Below are positions 51,410-59,258 of a DNA stretch of 64,000 nucleotides, in pieces. Source of the DNA: Streptomyces sp. AA1529 (GTDB lineage: Bacteria; Actinomycetota; Actinomycetes; Streptomycetales; Streptomycetaceae); contig NZ_ALAP01000055.1 of NCBI RefSeq assembly GCF_000280905.1, forward strand, positions 1-64,000, read 5' to 3'. Numbering within the stretch: the first letter of the stretch is position 1; each line of letters begins with the position of its first letter. Under the pieces are notes generated by a model. It made no database searches, was not told where the DNA came from, and worked only from the letters and a program-made list of their open reading frames with translations. Position numbers and translations under genes: made by a program.

Positions 51410-51787
51410 TCAGCTCTGCGGGTTCAGCCGCAGGGTGGTGACGCGGGCCTGTTCGCCGACCATGGGTTCGACGTAGCCGGTGTAGCGGCCGTACTTGGTG
51501 CGGTAGGCGGCGTCCACGCGGTCGTTGACGGCGGGGTCGTCGACGGGGGTGAAGGTGACGTCGGCCTCAGCCGCACCGGCGCTGATGTGTCCGGTGCCCG
51601 TGGTACGGGCGGTGTTCCACCAGGTGCCGGCGGTGCCGCGCCACGAGCGGACGTACACCGCCTCGCCGTCGGCGACGACCCAGATGGTGGTCGGCTTGCG
51701 CAGGGACCCGTCGCCGCGGCGGGGTGCGACGTGCAGTTCGTCGGCTTCGGCGATCTGCTGAAGTGTCGTGGGGTTCCAGGTGCTCAT
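51410..51787 (-). CDS. DUF2255-family protein
   Basis: 125 aa, function unknown. Predicted small beta-barrel: HVAPRRGDGSLRKPTTIWVV, AVYVRSWRGTAGTWWNTARTTG and ADVTFTPVDDPAVNDRVDAAYRTKYGRYTGYVEPMV. The RSWRG and WW patterns and overall length match DUF2255, distantly similar to FMN-binding split-barrel (deazaflavin nitroreductase-like) proteins. ATG at 51787. It neighbours the redox cassette below, which hints at a stress role without proving it. Confidence 0.85.
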   Translation of the reverse strand: MSTWNPTTLQQIAEADELHVAPRRGDGSLRKPTTIWVVADGEAVYVRSWRGTAGTWWNTARTTGTGHISAGAAEADVTFTPVDDPAVNDRVDAAYRTKYGRYTGYVEPMVGEQARVTTLRLNPQS

Positions 51788-51984
51788 GGGCTGGTCTCCT
51801 TCACGGTGCGAAGCGGCAGAGGCGCGTACGGCACAGATCCTTCCGTCCGGCCGGTCGAGGGGGCCGCATCCGCTGCCGTGTCGGCCCGGTCGTGTGCCTC
51901 GTTCGCCATGCGGTTCATCGGCGAGGAGCCCTCTTCGGCGATCGACAGCGGCACGACGTGAGCGGGCCGTGCGGTGCCGGCCAC
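51784..51984 (-). CDS. Possible small gene overlapping the DUF2255 start
   Basis: 66-codon frame whose stop overlaps the DUF2255 ATG by 4 bases. A shorter version begins at the internal ATG of MNRMANEAHDRADTAADA, preceded by AGAGGG. No family or structural feature recognised beyond an Ala/Asp-rich middle. The 4-bp overlap is the only real argument; chance is quite possible. Confidence 0.22.
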   Translation of the reverse strand: MAGTARPAHVVPLSIAEEGSSPMNRMANEAHDRADTAADAAPSTGRTEGSVPYAPLPLRTVKETSP

Positions 51985-52023
51985 CCGGAGAGAGAGGGGA
52001 CGGCCGGCACCGCACGGGACGGG

Positions 52024-53046
52024 TCAGGGGCGCAGCAGGGCCTTGACGGCGCGGCGCTCGTCCATGGCCCGGTAGCCCTCGGCCACCTCCGACAGGGGCA
52101 GCTCCAGGTCGAAGACCCTGCCCGGGTCGATCCGGTCGGACAGGACCAGATCGATGAGGTCGGGCAGGTACTCGCGCACCGGTGCCGGGCCGCCGCGCAC
52201 GCCGACGTGGGAGAAGAACAGCTGCCCGCCGTCGAGGGAGACGCCGTGCGGGACGCCGACGAAGCCGACGTTGCCGCCGGGCCGGGTGGAGTTGAGGGCC
52301 TGCTGCATCGACTGCTCGTCGCCCACGCATTCCAGCACGCGGTCGGCGCCGATGCCGCCGGTCAGCTCCTTGATCCGGGCCACGCCCTCCTCGCCGCGCT
52401 CGGCCACGACGTCGGTCGCGCCGAACTCGCGGGCGAGCTTCTGCCGGGAGGCGTGCCGCGACATGGCGACGATCCGCTCCGCGCCCAGTTCCTTCGCAGC
52501 GATGACCGCGCACAGGCCGACCGCCCCGTCCCCCACCACCGCGACGGTGTCACCAGGCCGCACCTCGGCGGCCTGGGCCGCGTACCAGCCGGTGCCCATC
52601 ACGTCCGAGCAGGCCAGCAGACTGGGTATGTATTTCTCGTCGGGCGCCTCGGGGGTGGCGACGAGAGTGCCGTCCGCCAGCGGGATACGGATCCTCTCGG
52701 CCTGGCAGCCCTCGGCGCCGACGAACTCGCGGTGCAGGCAGTTGGTCTGGTAACCGTTCCAGCAGTTCGGGCAGGTGTTGTCGGAGGCGAAGAACGAGCC
52801 GACGACGAACTGGCCGGGCCGGATGTTCTTCACCTCCGCGCCGGTTTCCTCGACGATCCCCACGTACTCGTGCCCGAACGGGGTGGGCCGCTCGACCGCG
52901 TTGATGCCGCGGTAGTCCCACAGATCGGAGCCGCACACGCAGGTCGCCACCGTGCGGATGACCGCATCGGTCGCTTCGATGATCTTCGGGTCGTCGCGCT
53001 CCTCGAAGCGGACGTCGCCGGGGGCGTGGAGAATCGCTCCGCGCAT
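52024..53046 (-). CDS. Zinc-dependent alcohol dehydrogenase family protein
   Basis: Medium-chain dehydrogenase, 340 aa. Catalytic zinc region TCVCGSDLWDYRG and GHEYVGIVEETG, structural-zinc-like TCPNCWNGYQTNC, Rossmann motif VVGDGAVGLCAVIAAKELGA, then VAMSRHASRQKLAREFGATDVV. Cys, His and Glu ligands are present, so it is catalytically competent; substrate unknown. ATG at 53046. Separated from the aldo/keto reductase by 415 bases and a hairpin, so it has its own promoter. Confidence 0.93.
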   Translation of the reverse strand: MRGAILHAPGDVRFEERDDPKIIEATDAVIRTVATCVCGSDLWDYRGINAVERPTPFGHEYVGIVEETGAEVKNIRPGQFVVGSFFASDNTCPNCWNGYQTNCLHREFVGAEGCQAERIRIPLADGTLVATPEAPDEKYIPSLLACSDVMGTGWYAAQAAEVRPGDTVAVVGDGAVGLCAVIAAKELGAERIVAMSRHASRQKLAREFGATDVVAERGEEGVARIKELTGGIGADRVLECVGDEQSMQQALNSTRPGGNVGFVGVPHGVSLDGGQLFFSHVGVRGGPAPVREYLPDLIDLVLSDRIDPGRVFDLELPLSEVAEGYRAMDERRAVKALLRP

Positions 53047-53239
53047 GATGGTGCTGCCTTTCTCAGTCGAAAGAAGGTCGTGAACAAGGACGTGCCGGTC
53101 CTCTTCAGGGGGAACGGGGCCGGCACGGGAAGCGGGGGGGACGGACCGGGGCAGTGGCGGCGGCGGTCGGGACCGCCTTGGCTGCTGTCGGTGACCGGTC
53201 CCGGACAGGTCGAGCCGTCGCCCGGTCCCGTCCCGGACG

Positions 53240-53262
53240 CGCACGGCGCCCTGCGCCGTGCG
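53240..53262 (-). terminator. Terminator hairpin after the AKR unit
   Basis: CGCACGGCGC / GCGCCGTGCG, perfect 10-bp stem with a CCT loop, about 200 bases beyond the aldo/keto reductase stop. Confidence 0.55.
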
Positions 53263-53270
53263 GGTCGACC

Positions 53271-53298
53271 CCGCGGGCCGCGGGCCGCGGGCCGCGGG
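53271..53298. repeat. Four tandem copies of CCGCGGG
   Basis: 28-bp perfect array of a 7-bp, nearly palindromic unit just beside the terminator hairpin. Likely slippage-prone. Confidence 0.85.
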
Positions 53299-53461
53299 AC
53301 ATCGCACACCGCGCGGCGCACGATCCGGGCCGACGCGCCGGTGAACGCCCCCTCGGGGCCGACACCTCCGGGGCCGGGACGCCCGGACTCGGGGCGCCCG
53401 GCTCGGGCGGCACGGCCCGACCCGGGCCGCCGCAAGGCGACGCCAGGTGGCTTCTACCGCG

Positions 53462-54319
53462 TCACTTGCCGCTGTAGACGGGGAAGACGCTGTGCTCGCC
53501 GTAGTCCACGTCGCGCAGGTCTCGCAGGACGTCCATGTCGGCGCCGGAGATCCTGAAGTCGACCTCGGCGTTGGACCGCATGTGCGCGGGGTTCGCCGTC
53601 TTGGGCAGCGACACGGCGCCCAGCTGGAGGGTGTAGCGGATGCACAGCTGGGGGACGGACACGCCGTACTTCTCGGCCATCGCCCGGACTTCGGCGTGCT
53701 GCAGGATCGCGCCGTGGGCGATGGGCGAGTACGCCTCGACGAGGATCTGCTTGCTCTCGCAGTAGTCCAGGAGGTCGGAGGGGGTGTTGCCGGCGTGCAC
53801 GAGCAGCTGGTTCACGTGCGGGACGACGGTCGCGCCCTGCTGGATGTTCTCGAGATCCTGCTGCTGGAAGTTGGAGACGCCGATGGCGCGGATCCTGCCC
53901 GCCTGGTGGGCCTCCTCCAGGGCACGCCATGCCGCGCGGTTGCCCTGGGCGTAGTCGCCGCCGCGGAAGTCGTCCCACGGCTGCGGGCTGTGGATCAGCA
54001 TCAAGTCGATGCGGTCCAGGCCCAGCCGCTCCAGAGAGCCGTCGATCGCGGCGACCGCCTGGTCGTGGTCCTTGATCTCCGCGGCGAGTTTGGTCGAGAC
54101 GAACAGCTCGTCGCGGGGCACTCCCGAGGTGCGCATCCCCTCGCCGACGCCGCGTTCGTTGCCGTATGCCTGGGCGGTGTCGATGTTGCGGTAGCCGATC
54201 TCCACGGCTGCCCGGACGGCCTCGGCCACCTGGTCGTCGTCGATGAACCAGGTGCCCAGCCCCAGCTTGGGAATCTCGACGCCGTGGGACAGCGTGCAGG
54301 TCTCGTCCAGGATGGTCAT
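53462..54319 (-). CDS. Aldo/keto reductase
   Basis: NADPH-dependent carbonyl reductase, 285 aa, TIM barrel. PKLGLGTWFIDDD, IDTAQAYGNE (catalytic Asp and Tyr), FVSTKL (catalytic Lys), LMLIHSPQPWDD (catalytic His), GVSNFQQQDL and the cofactor end SLPKTANPAHMRSN. Substrate undefined. The ATG at 54319 overlaps the cupin stop (ATGA), so it is coupled to that gene. Confidence 0.95.
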   Translation of the reverse strand: MTILDETCTLSHGVEIPKLGLGTWFIDDDQVAEAVRAAVEIGYRNIDTAQAYGNERGVGEGMRTSGVPRDELFVSTKLAAEIKDHDQAVAAIDGSLERLGLDRIDLMLIHSPQPWDDFRGGDYAQGNRAAWRALEEAHQAGRIRAIGVSNFQQQDLENIQQGATVVPHVNQLLVHAGNTPSDLLDYCESKQILVEAYSPIAHGAILQHAEVRAMAEKYGVSVPQLCIRYTLQLGAVSLPKTANPAHMRSNAEVDFRISGADMDVLRDLRDVDYGEHSVFPVYSGK

Positions 54320-54750
54320 GCGTTCGCTCCGTTCTTCGGCAGCGCGCCGTACACCTCGTCGGTGACGGGCTCGAGCCATTCGTTGCTGACGTCTTCGCCC
54401 GGCGTGATGAAGGCGAGGTGGGAGAACCACGAGCCGGCCTTCGCGCCGTGCCAGTGCTTCGTGCCCGCCGGGACGCGGACCACCGTTCCCGGCTCCATGC
54501 TGACGGGATCCTCGCCCTCGGCCTGGTACCAGCCGCTGCCCGCGGTGCACAGCAGGATCTGGTCCCCGCCGCCGCCCGTGCCGTGGTGGATGTGCCAGTT
54601 GTTGCGGCACCCCGGCTCGAAGGAGACGTTGCTGACCGGGACGCTCCCCGAGGCGAGCGGAGCCAGGTAGCTCTGGCCGATGAAGTACTGCGCGAAGGCG
54701 TCGTTCTTCTCCCCGAGCGGGAAGATCTGTTCGAATTCGTTGTCGGCCAT
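54316..54750 (-). CDS. Cupin-domain protein
   Basis: 144 aa, one conserved double-stranded beta-helix. Metal ligands in FEPGCRNNWHIHHGTGGGGDQILLCTAGSGWYQAEGE in outline and in GTKHWHGAKAGSWFSHLAF. Similar cupins near CMD and AKR genes are often annotated as carboxymuconolactone decarboxylase-associated cupins. The ATG at 54750 has GGAGA about 7 nt upstream; upstream in-frame ATGs are less likely. Probably a metal-binding enzyme on a small organic molecule. Confidence 0.9.
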   Translation of the reverse strand: MADNEFEQIFPLGEKNDAFAQYFIGQSYLAPLASGSVPVSNVSFEPGCRNNWHIHHGTGGGGDQILLCTAGSGWYQAEGEDPVSMEPGTVVRVPAGTKHWHGAKAGSWFSHLAFITPGEDVSNEWLEPVTDEVYGALPKNGANA

Positions 54751-54821
54751 CTCGTTCTCTCCGTTGAGTCGGCACGCCCCGCCGACCGTGCGGGGCATCG
54801 TTGCGCTGCTCGCGCCGGCGA

Positions 54822-55142
54822 TCAGGCGGCCCGCTCGTCGGCGAGCTTCTTCAGCTGGGTGATCGCGGTCATGGCGTTGGGCCATCCGGCGTAGAAGGCC
54901 AGATGGGTGATCGCCTCGGACAGCTCCTCCACCGTGAGCCCGTTGTCCAGGGCCACTCCCAGGTGGTGGGGAAGCTGCTCACTGCGGTAGAGGGCGGCCA
55001 GCACACTCACGGTGACCAGGCTGCGGTCCCGCGGCGACAGCCCGGGCCGCTCCCACACGTCCTGGAACAGGACCCGGTCGGTGATCTCGACCAGCTTCGG
55101 CGCGATGCCGGCCAGTTCCCGGGGCGCGGACTGCTTCGCCAT
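54822..55142 (-). CDS. Carboxymuconolactone decarboxylase-family protein
   Basis: 106 aa. LVEITDRVLFQDVWERPGLSPRDRSLVTVSVLAAL, EQLPHHLGVALDNGLTVEELSEAITHLAFYAGWPNAM in outline is the CMD/AhpD-like helical fold, without the CxxC of AhpD peroxidases, so it belongs to the PcaC-like side. ATG at 55142 with GGAGGGAG upstream. First gene of a CMD-cupin-AKR unit. Small CMD-cupin pairs are common in actinobacteria; their substrate is unknown. Confidence 0.92.
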   Translation of the reverse strand: MAKQSAPRELAGIAPKLVEITDRVLFQDVWERPGLSPRDRSLVTVSVLAALYRSEQLPHHLGVALDNGLTVEELSEAITHLAFYAGWPNAMTAITQLKKLADERAA

Positions 55143-55452
55143 AAGAGGGCTCCCTCCGATCGTCCGAACACGGTGCGGCACGTCTCACCGTCGGCCCTCC
55201 CGGGCCGGGCGGCATCCGCCGCCGGGTTCCCACCCTGCGCGGACCGCAGCCGCATCCCCTGCCACCCTCGAGGAAACCGCAGCTCACAGCCGTGCGGAAG
55301 GCACTGTCGTTACAGGTACTGACAGAACCCCCCAGCCCTGCACCACCGCGCCCGGCCTGGACGGCCTGGACACCGCCCACCGCCACCGCCCGGCCCGCCC
55401 ACGCCGCACCACCGGCCCGGTCCGGATCCGGAACCCGGCGGGAACAGCGGCG
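55143..55452. other. Promoter region of the CMD-cupin-AKR unit
   Basis: 310 bases between the XRE regulator and CMD genes. It contains a 22-bp interrupted palindrome (55304-55325); otherwise no gene or strong hairpin. Confidence 0.55.
55304..55325. promoter_or_regulatory. 22-bp palindrome upstream of the CMD-cupin-AKR unit
   Basis: CTGTC-N2-TAC-N2-GTA-N2-GACAG: all eight defined base pairs are symmetric. The right size for a dimeric XRE regulator; the MmyB-like gene at 55453 is the natural candidate. Confidence 0.5.
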
Positions 55453-56319
55453 TCAGCGCGTTCCTGCGGGCGCCGCGAGGGCGGGACGGGTGTCGGCCCA
55501 ATCGGCCAGCAGCCGCACCCGGCGCGCCGACTCACTGCCGGGATCGGGCGTGAGCACCGACAGCATCAGATCGGGCCGCCCCGGCAGCGTCAGCGTCTCG
55601 AACGGCAGACTCAGCCGCCCCACCGCCGGATGTGCGTACTCCTTCACCCCGCTCCAGTGCAGCCGCACCTCGTGATCGCGCCAGCACCGGGCGAACGGCT
55701 CGCTGGCCGCGGACAGCTCCTCCACCAGCGCGTTCATCGCCCGATCATGCGGCATCATCCCGGCCCCCGTCCGCAACAGCGCGACCGTGTTGCGGATCGA
55801 CTCGTCCCAGTCGTGGAAGAACGAGCGCGCCGCCGGATCGAGGAACTGGAATCGCGCGATGTTCACCGGCCCCACCGACGGCTCGTCGTACATCGGCGCG
55901 TACAGGGCGTGCCCGAGATAGTTGGCCGCGACCAGGTCCAGCCGCCGGTTCCACACGAACGCCGGCACCGATCCCATGGCGTCCAGCACCCGCTGCACGC
56001 CCTCCGGCACGTCCTCCTTCACGTCGAGGCCCTTGCCTCGGCCCGCACGCGCGAGATCGAAGAGATGGGACCGCTCCGCCGCGTCGAATTGCAGCGCATC
56101 CGCCACCGCGTCCAGCACGGAGTCCGACGCCCCCGCCAGATGCCCGCGCTCCAGACGCACGTAGTAGTCGACGCTCACGCCCGCCAGCAGAGCGACCTCC
56201 TCCCTGCGCAGGCCCGGTACGCGGCGGTGCGCACCCAACGCGGGCAGTCCCGCCTGCCGCGGCGAGACGCGACCGCGCCGCGTCACCAGAAAATCCCTGA
56301 TCTCACGCTGCCTGTCCAC
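55453..56319 (-). CDS. XRE regulator with MmyB-like ligand-binding domain
   Basis: 288 aa. Winged N-terminal HTH (REIRDFLVTRRGRVSPRQAG, RRVPGLRREEVALLAGVSVDYYVRLERG) and a C-terminal PAS-like MmyB domain that binds fatty-acid-like ligands in relatives (PAFVWNRRLDLVAANYLGHALYAPM, NIARFQFLDPAARSFFHDWD, PLARCWRDHEVRL-type region, GVKEYAHPAVGRLSLPFETLTLPGRP in outline). Family members often regulate neighbouring dehydrogenases, in agreement with the AKR/ADH cassette here. It stands at the upstream end of that cassette on the same strand. Confidence 0.93.
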   Translation of the reverse strand: MDRQREIRDFLVTRRGRVSPRQAGLPALGAHRRVPGLRREEVALLAGVSVDYYVRLERGHLAGASDSVLDAVADALQFDAAERSHLFDLARAGRGKGLDVKEDVPEGVQRVLDAMGSVPAFVWNRRLDLVAANYLGHALYAPMYDEPSVGPVNIARFQFLDPAARSFFHDWDESIRNTVALLRTGAGMMPHDRAMNALVEELSAASEPFARCWRDHEVRLHWSGVKEYAHPAVGRLSLPFETLTLPGRPDLMLSVLTPDPGSESARRVRLLADWADTRPALAAPAGTR

Positions 56320-56637
56320 ACCACAACCCTAGGCAATCGGCGACCGGACCCGCGGCTGGTGAAGCACACCGGCCCCAGGTGTCCGTGCAGCCACTCGCCG
56401 CACAGCCGCTTCGCACGAGCTGAATCGCCGCGCCCCCACCACCACAGTCGACACCGAACGAGGTCCGAGCAGCTCAGCCGGTGCGGCGGGTCGGCTCGGC
56501 CGCCGAAGGGCAGCACCTTCCGGGCCCGTCCCGCACTCGCCTCTTCGGAAAACCCGCTCCATCGGCGACGATTGGAGAGCGGCCGGGCACAGCAGCCCCA
56601 CCGTGCCCACCGGATCACCCGTGCCAGGAGCCGAACG
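56320..56637. other. Divergent region between the MmyB-like regulator and the zinc-ribbon gene
   Basis: 318 bases, no gene seen. The strand toward the zinc-ribbon gene is open for a long way upstream, but codon pattern and start context are poor before 56638. Confidence 0.5.
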
Positions 56638-57402
56638 ATGGCCGAGAGAGTGCTTGTGCGCTGCCCCGTGTGCCGGCGTGAGCACAGCTACACCGCGCCC
56701 GTCTACCCCTGCGGCTGCGGTGCGCCGGTCGCCCTGCCGCTGCTCTCCTCCGCGGCCGCGATCCAGGTGCGGCACCGCACCTGGGCGGGCTCCTGGATCT
56801 CGGTGAGCTGCCCGGCCTGCGGGCGCGTGGACGAGTGGCCGCAGCCCGAACTGGGCTGCGGCTGCGGCACCACGCTGCGGGTGCCGGTCGCCCGCGGCAG
56901 GACCGGGGTGGCGGCGCCGTCCGCCGAGCAGCCGCCGCCGGCCGCCCGCACCGCGCCGGAGTCCGCGCCGCAGTCCGCGCCGGGCGCCGCGGACCCGGCG
57001 CCCGCCGCGGGACCGTTCCCGCGGCCCGCCTTCCGGCCCGTCACCATCCGCACGGCGCAGGACGCGAAGCTGGCCGCGGCGCAGTATCTGCGGTGGCTGG
57101 GCTTCGAGGGAGTACGGGTCGCCGAGCGGACACCCGCCTCGGGAGTGGACGTACGCGGACCCGGCGTGGTCGCGCACGTCGATCCCTCCACCTCCCCTGC
57201 GGCGCTGCGCGACGTGGAGACGCTGTGGCTGAACGGGCTGAACGACTCGGTCGCCGCCGTCTGCTTCGCCCTGGCCGGGTACGGCAAGGACGCGCGGGCC
57301 CGCGCCGAGGAACTGCGGCTCCCGCTGTTCGTGCTGGATCTGACGGGCACGCCCCGGGCGGTGAACGAGGCCGCCGAGCAGCTGATCCGCACCCCGCGGT
57401 GA
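56638..57402 (+). CDS. Two-zinc-ribbon protein with degenerate Mrr-like nuclease domain
   Basis: 254 aa. Two CxxC...CxC knuckles: C9/C12/C25/C27 and C58/C61/C74/C76. Then a Pro/Ala linker (about 90-130) and a C-terminal domain (QDAKLAAAQYLRWLGFEGVRVAERTPASGVDVRGPG in outline) that resembles the Mrr/restriction-endonuclease-like fold: helix, GxxGV strand, conserved Asp (D171 in GVDV). The expected Q-x-K is replaced by AHVD (179-182), so it is probably not a nuclease. Possibly a DNA- or RNA-binding protein. ATG at 56638 with CAGGAG 7 nt upstream. Function unknown. Confidence 0.8.
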   Translation: MAERVLVRCPVCRREHSYTAPVYPCGCGAPVALPLLSSAAAIQVRHRTWAGSWISVSCPACGRVDEWPQPELGCGCGTTLRVPVARGRTGVAAPSAEQPPPAARTAPESAPQSAPGAADPAPAAGPFPRPAFRPVTIRTAQDAKLAAAQYLRWLGFEGVRVAERTPASGVDVRGPGVVAHVDPSTSPAALRDVETLWLNGLNDSVAAVCFALAGYGKDARARAEELRLPLFVLDLTGTPRAVNEAAEQLIRTPR

Positions 57403-57445
57403 TCCCGCCCCGCCACCGGCGCCGTGCTCCGCCGCGCTCGGCCCG

Positions 57446-59134
57446 CTACCGGTCGCGGTGCTCGGTCCCGGGCGTCCCCGACTCGCCCGCCGCGTGGGCG
57501 CGCAGTTCGACGCGGCGGATCTTCCCGGAGATCGTCTTGGGCAGCTCGGCGAACTCGATCACCCGCACCCGCTTGTAGGGGGCGAGCCGCTCCCGGCAGT
57601 GCGCGAACAGCACGGCGGCGGTCTCCGCGTCCGCGGCGGCGCCGTCCGCGACCACCACATACGCCTTGGGCACGGCGAGCCGCACCGGGTCCGGCGACGG
57701 CACGACGGCGGCCTCCGCCACGGCGGGATGCTCCAGCAGGACGCTCTCCACCTCGAACGGGGAGATCTTGTAGTCGCTGGCCTTGAAGACGTCGTCCGCG
57801 CGGCCCACGTAGGTGAGATAGCCCTCCTCGTCCCGCGCCCCGATGTCGCCCGTCCGGTAGGTGCCGTCGGCCATCACCTCCGCCGTGCGCTCCGCGTCGC
57901 CCCGGTAGCCGACCATCAGGCCGACCGGGCGGGTGGACAGGTCGAGGCAGATCTCCCCCTCCTCGACGCCGGTCTCGCCCGTGACCGGGTCGCGCAGGGT
58001 GACGTCGAAGCCGGGCGTGGGGCGGCCCATGGAGCCCGGCTTGAGGGGCTGGCCGGGGGTGTTGGCGACCTGGACGGCGGTCTCGGTCTGGCCGAAGCCG
58101 TCCCGGATGGTGACATCCCACACCCGGCGGACGTGCTCGATGACCTCGGGATTGAGCGGCTCACCGGCGGCGACGACCTCCCGGGGGACGGTGGAGAGGC
58201 TGCTGAGGTCGGCCTGGATGAGCATGCGCCAGACGGTGGGCGGTGCGCAGAAGCTGGTGACGCCGCCACGCTCCATCTCGGTGAGCAGCCGCCCGGCGTC
58301 GAACCGGCTGTAGTTGTGGATGAAGATCGTCGCCTCGGCGTTCCAGGGCGCGAAGAAGTTGGACCAGGCGTGCTTGGCCCAGCCGGGCGAGGAGATGTTG
58401 AGGTGGACGTCGCCCGGCTGCAGGCCGATCCAGTACATCGTCGCCAGGTGCCCGACCGGGTAGGAGGCGTGGGTGTGCTCGACCAGCTTGGGCAGCGCGG
58501 TCGTCCCGGAGGTGAAGTACAGCAGCAGGGTGTCGTCGGCACGGGTGGCGCCTTGCGGGTCGAAGTCGGCCGCGGCCTCGTAGGCGTCCTCGTAGGCCAG
58601 CCAGCCGGCGGCCGGGGTGCCGCCGCTGCCGACGGCGATCCGCGTGTAGTCGCCCGGCACCTCGTCGGTGAACTTCCCGGTGTCCTCGGCGCGTACCACC
58701 ACATGGCGCGCCGCGCCGCGGGTGATCCGGTCGGCCAGGTCGCGCGGGCCCAACTGGGGCGTCGCGGGGATGACGACGGCGCGCAGCTTCATCAGCGCGA
58801 GCAGCGTCTCCCACAGCTCGACCTGGTTGCCCAGCATCAGCACGACCCGGTCGCCGGGCGCCACGCCCCGGCCGCGCAGCCAGTTGGCGACCTGGTCGGA
58901 GCGGGTCCGCATCTGGTCGTAGGTGACGCGGCGCTCCAGCCCGTCCTCCTCGACGATGTGCAGCGCGAGCCGGTCGTTGCCCCGGGCGATGTGGTCGAAC
59001 CAGTCCAGCGCCCAGTTGAAGTGCTCGGGCCGGGGCCAGTCGAAGGCGGCCCGCGCGGCCTCGTAGTCCGTCCGGTGCCGCAGCAGCGTGTCGCGGGCGG
59101 CGCGGAACTGATCGGTAGGCGTGGACGGGACCAT
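57446..59134 (-). CDS. Acyl-CoA synthetase (AMP-forming, medium-chain type)
   Basis: Adenylate-forming enzyme activating a carboxylic acid to acyl-CoA, 562 aa. P-loop-like LLLYFTSGTTALPKLVEHTH, DGFGQTETAVQVANTPGQ, TGDIGARDEEGYLTYVGRADDVFKASDYKISPFEVES in outline, and the C-terminal catalytic Lys in LPKTISGKIRR. The HFNWALDWFD N-terminus is that of the acyl-CoA synthetase medium-chain group. The ATG at 59134 follows AGGAGG. Substrate not fixed. It converges on the zinc-ribbon gene with 43 bases between stops. Confidence 0.94.
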   Translation of the reverse strand: MVPSTPTDQFRAARDTLLRHRTDYEAARAAFDWPRPEHFNWALDWFDHIARGNDRLALHIVEEDGLERRVTYDQMRTRSDQVANWLRGRGVAPGDRVVLMLGNQVELWETLLALMKLRAVVIPATPQLGPRDLADRITRGAARHVVVRAEDTGKFTDEVPGDYTRIAVGSGGTPAAGWLAYEDAYEAAADFDPQGATRADDTLLLYFTSGTTALPKLVEHTHASYPVGHLATMYWIGLQPGDVHLNISSPGWAKHAWSNFFAPWNAEATIFIHNYSRFDAGRLLTEMERGGVTSFCAPPTVWRMLIQADLSSLSTVPREVVAAGEPLNPEVIEHVRRVWDVTIRDGFGQTETAVQVANTPGQPLKPGSMGRPTPGFDVTLRDPVTGETGVEEGEICLDLSTRPVGLMVGYRGDAERTAEVMADGTYRTGDIGARDEEGYLTYVGRADDVFKASDYKISPFEVESVLLEHPAVAEAAVVPSPDPVRLAVPKAYVVVADGAAADAETAAVLFAHCRERLAPYKRVRVIEFAELPKTISGKIRRVELRAHAAGESGTPGTEHRDR

Positions 59135-59258
59135 GTTTCCTCCTGCTCAGGGGGTGCTGCGGGCGCTGGGAGCCATCGTGTACGCCCACCCGTGTGCCGC
59201 ACCACCCCCGGCCGGGGGCTTACGCCCATGTGACGGGAGGTGCGGCATCATCGGAGAG

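Larger units (their letters stand above)
53047..53461. other. Gene-free stretch between aldo/keto reductase and ADH
   Basis: 415 bases. Contains a 10-bp terminator stem (53240-53262) for the upstream unit, four tandem CCGCGGG repeats (53271-53298) and a CTTTC-N6-GAAAG hairpin close to the ADH ribosome site (53058-53073). No credible gene. Confidence 0.55.

Noticed and set aside
53058..53073. CTTTC-N6-GAAAG hairpin near the ADH ribosome site as a riboswitch
   Set aside because: A 5-bp stem alone is too weak, and no aptamer-like structure surrounds it.
53271..53298. CCGCGGG array as a CRISPR-like repeat
   Set aside because: Units are 7 bp and directly adjacent without spacers; it is a simple tandem repeat.
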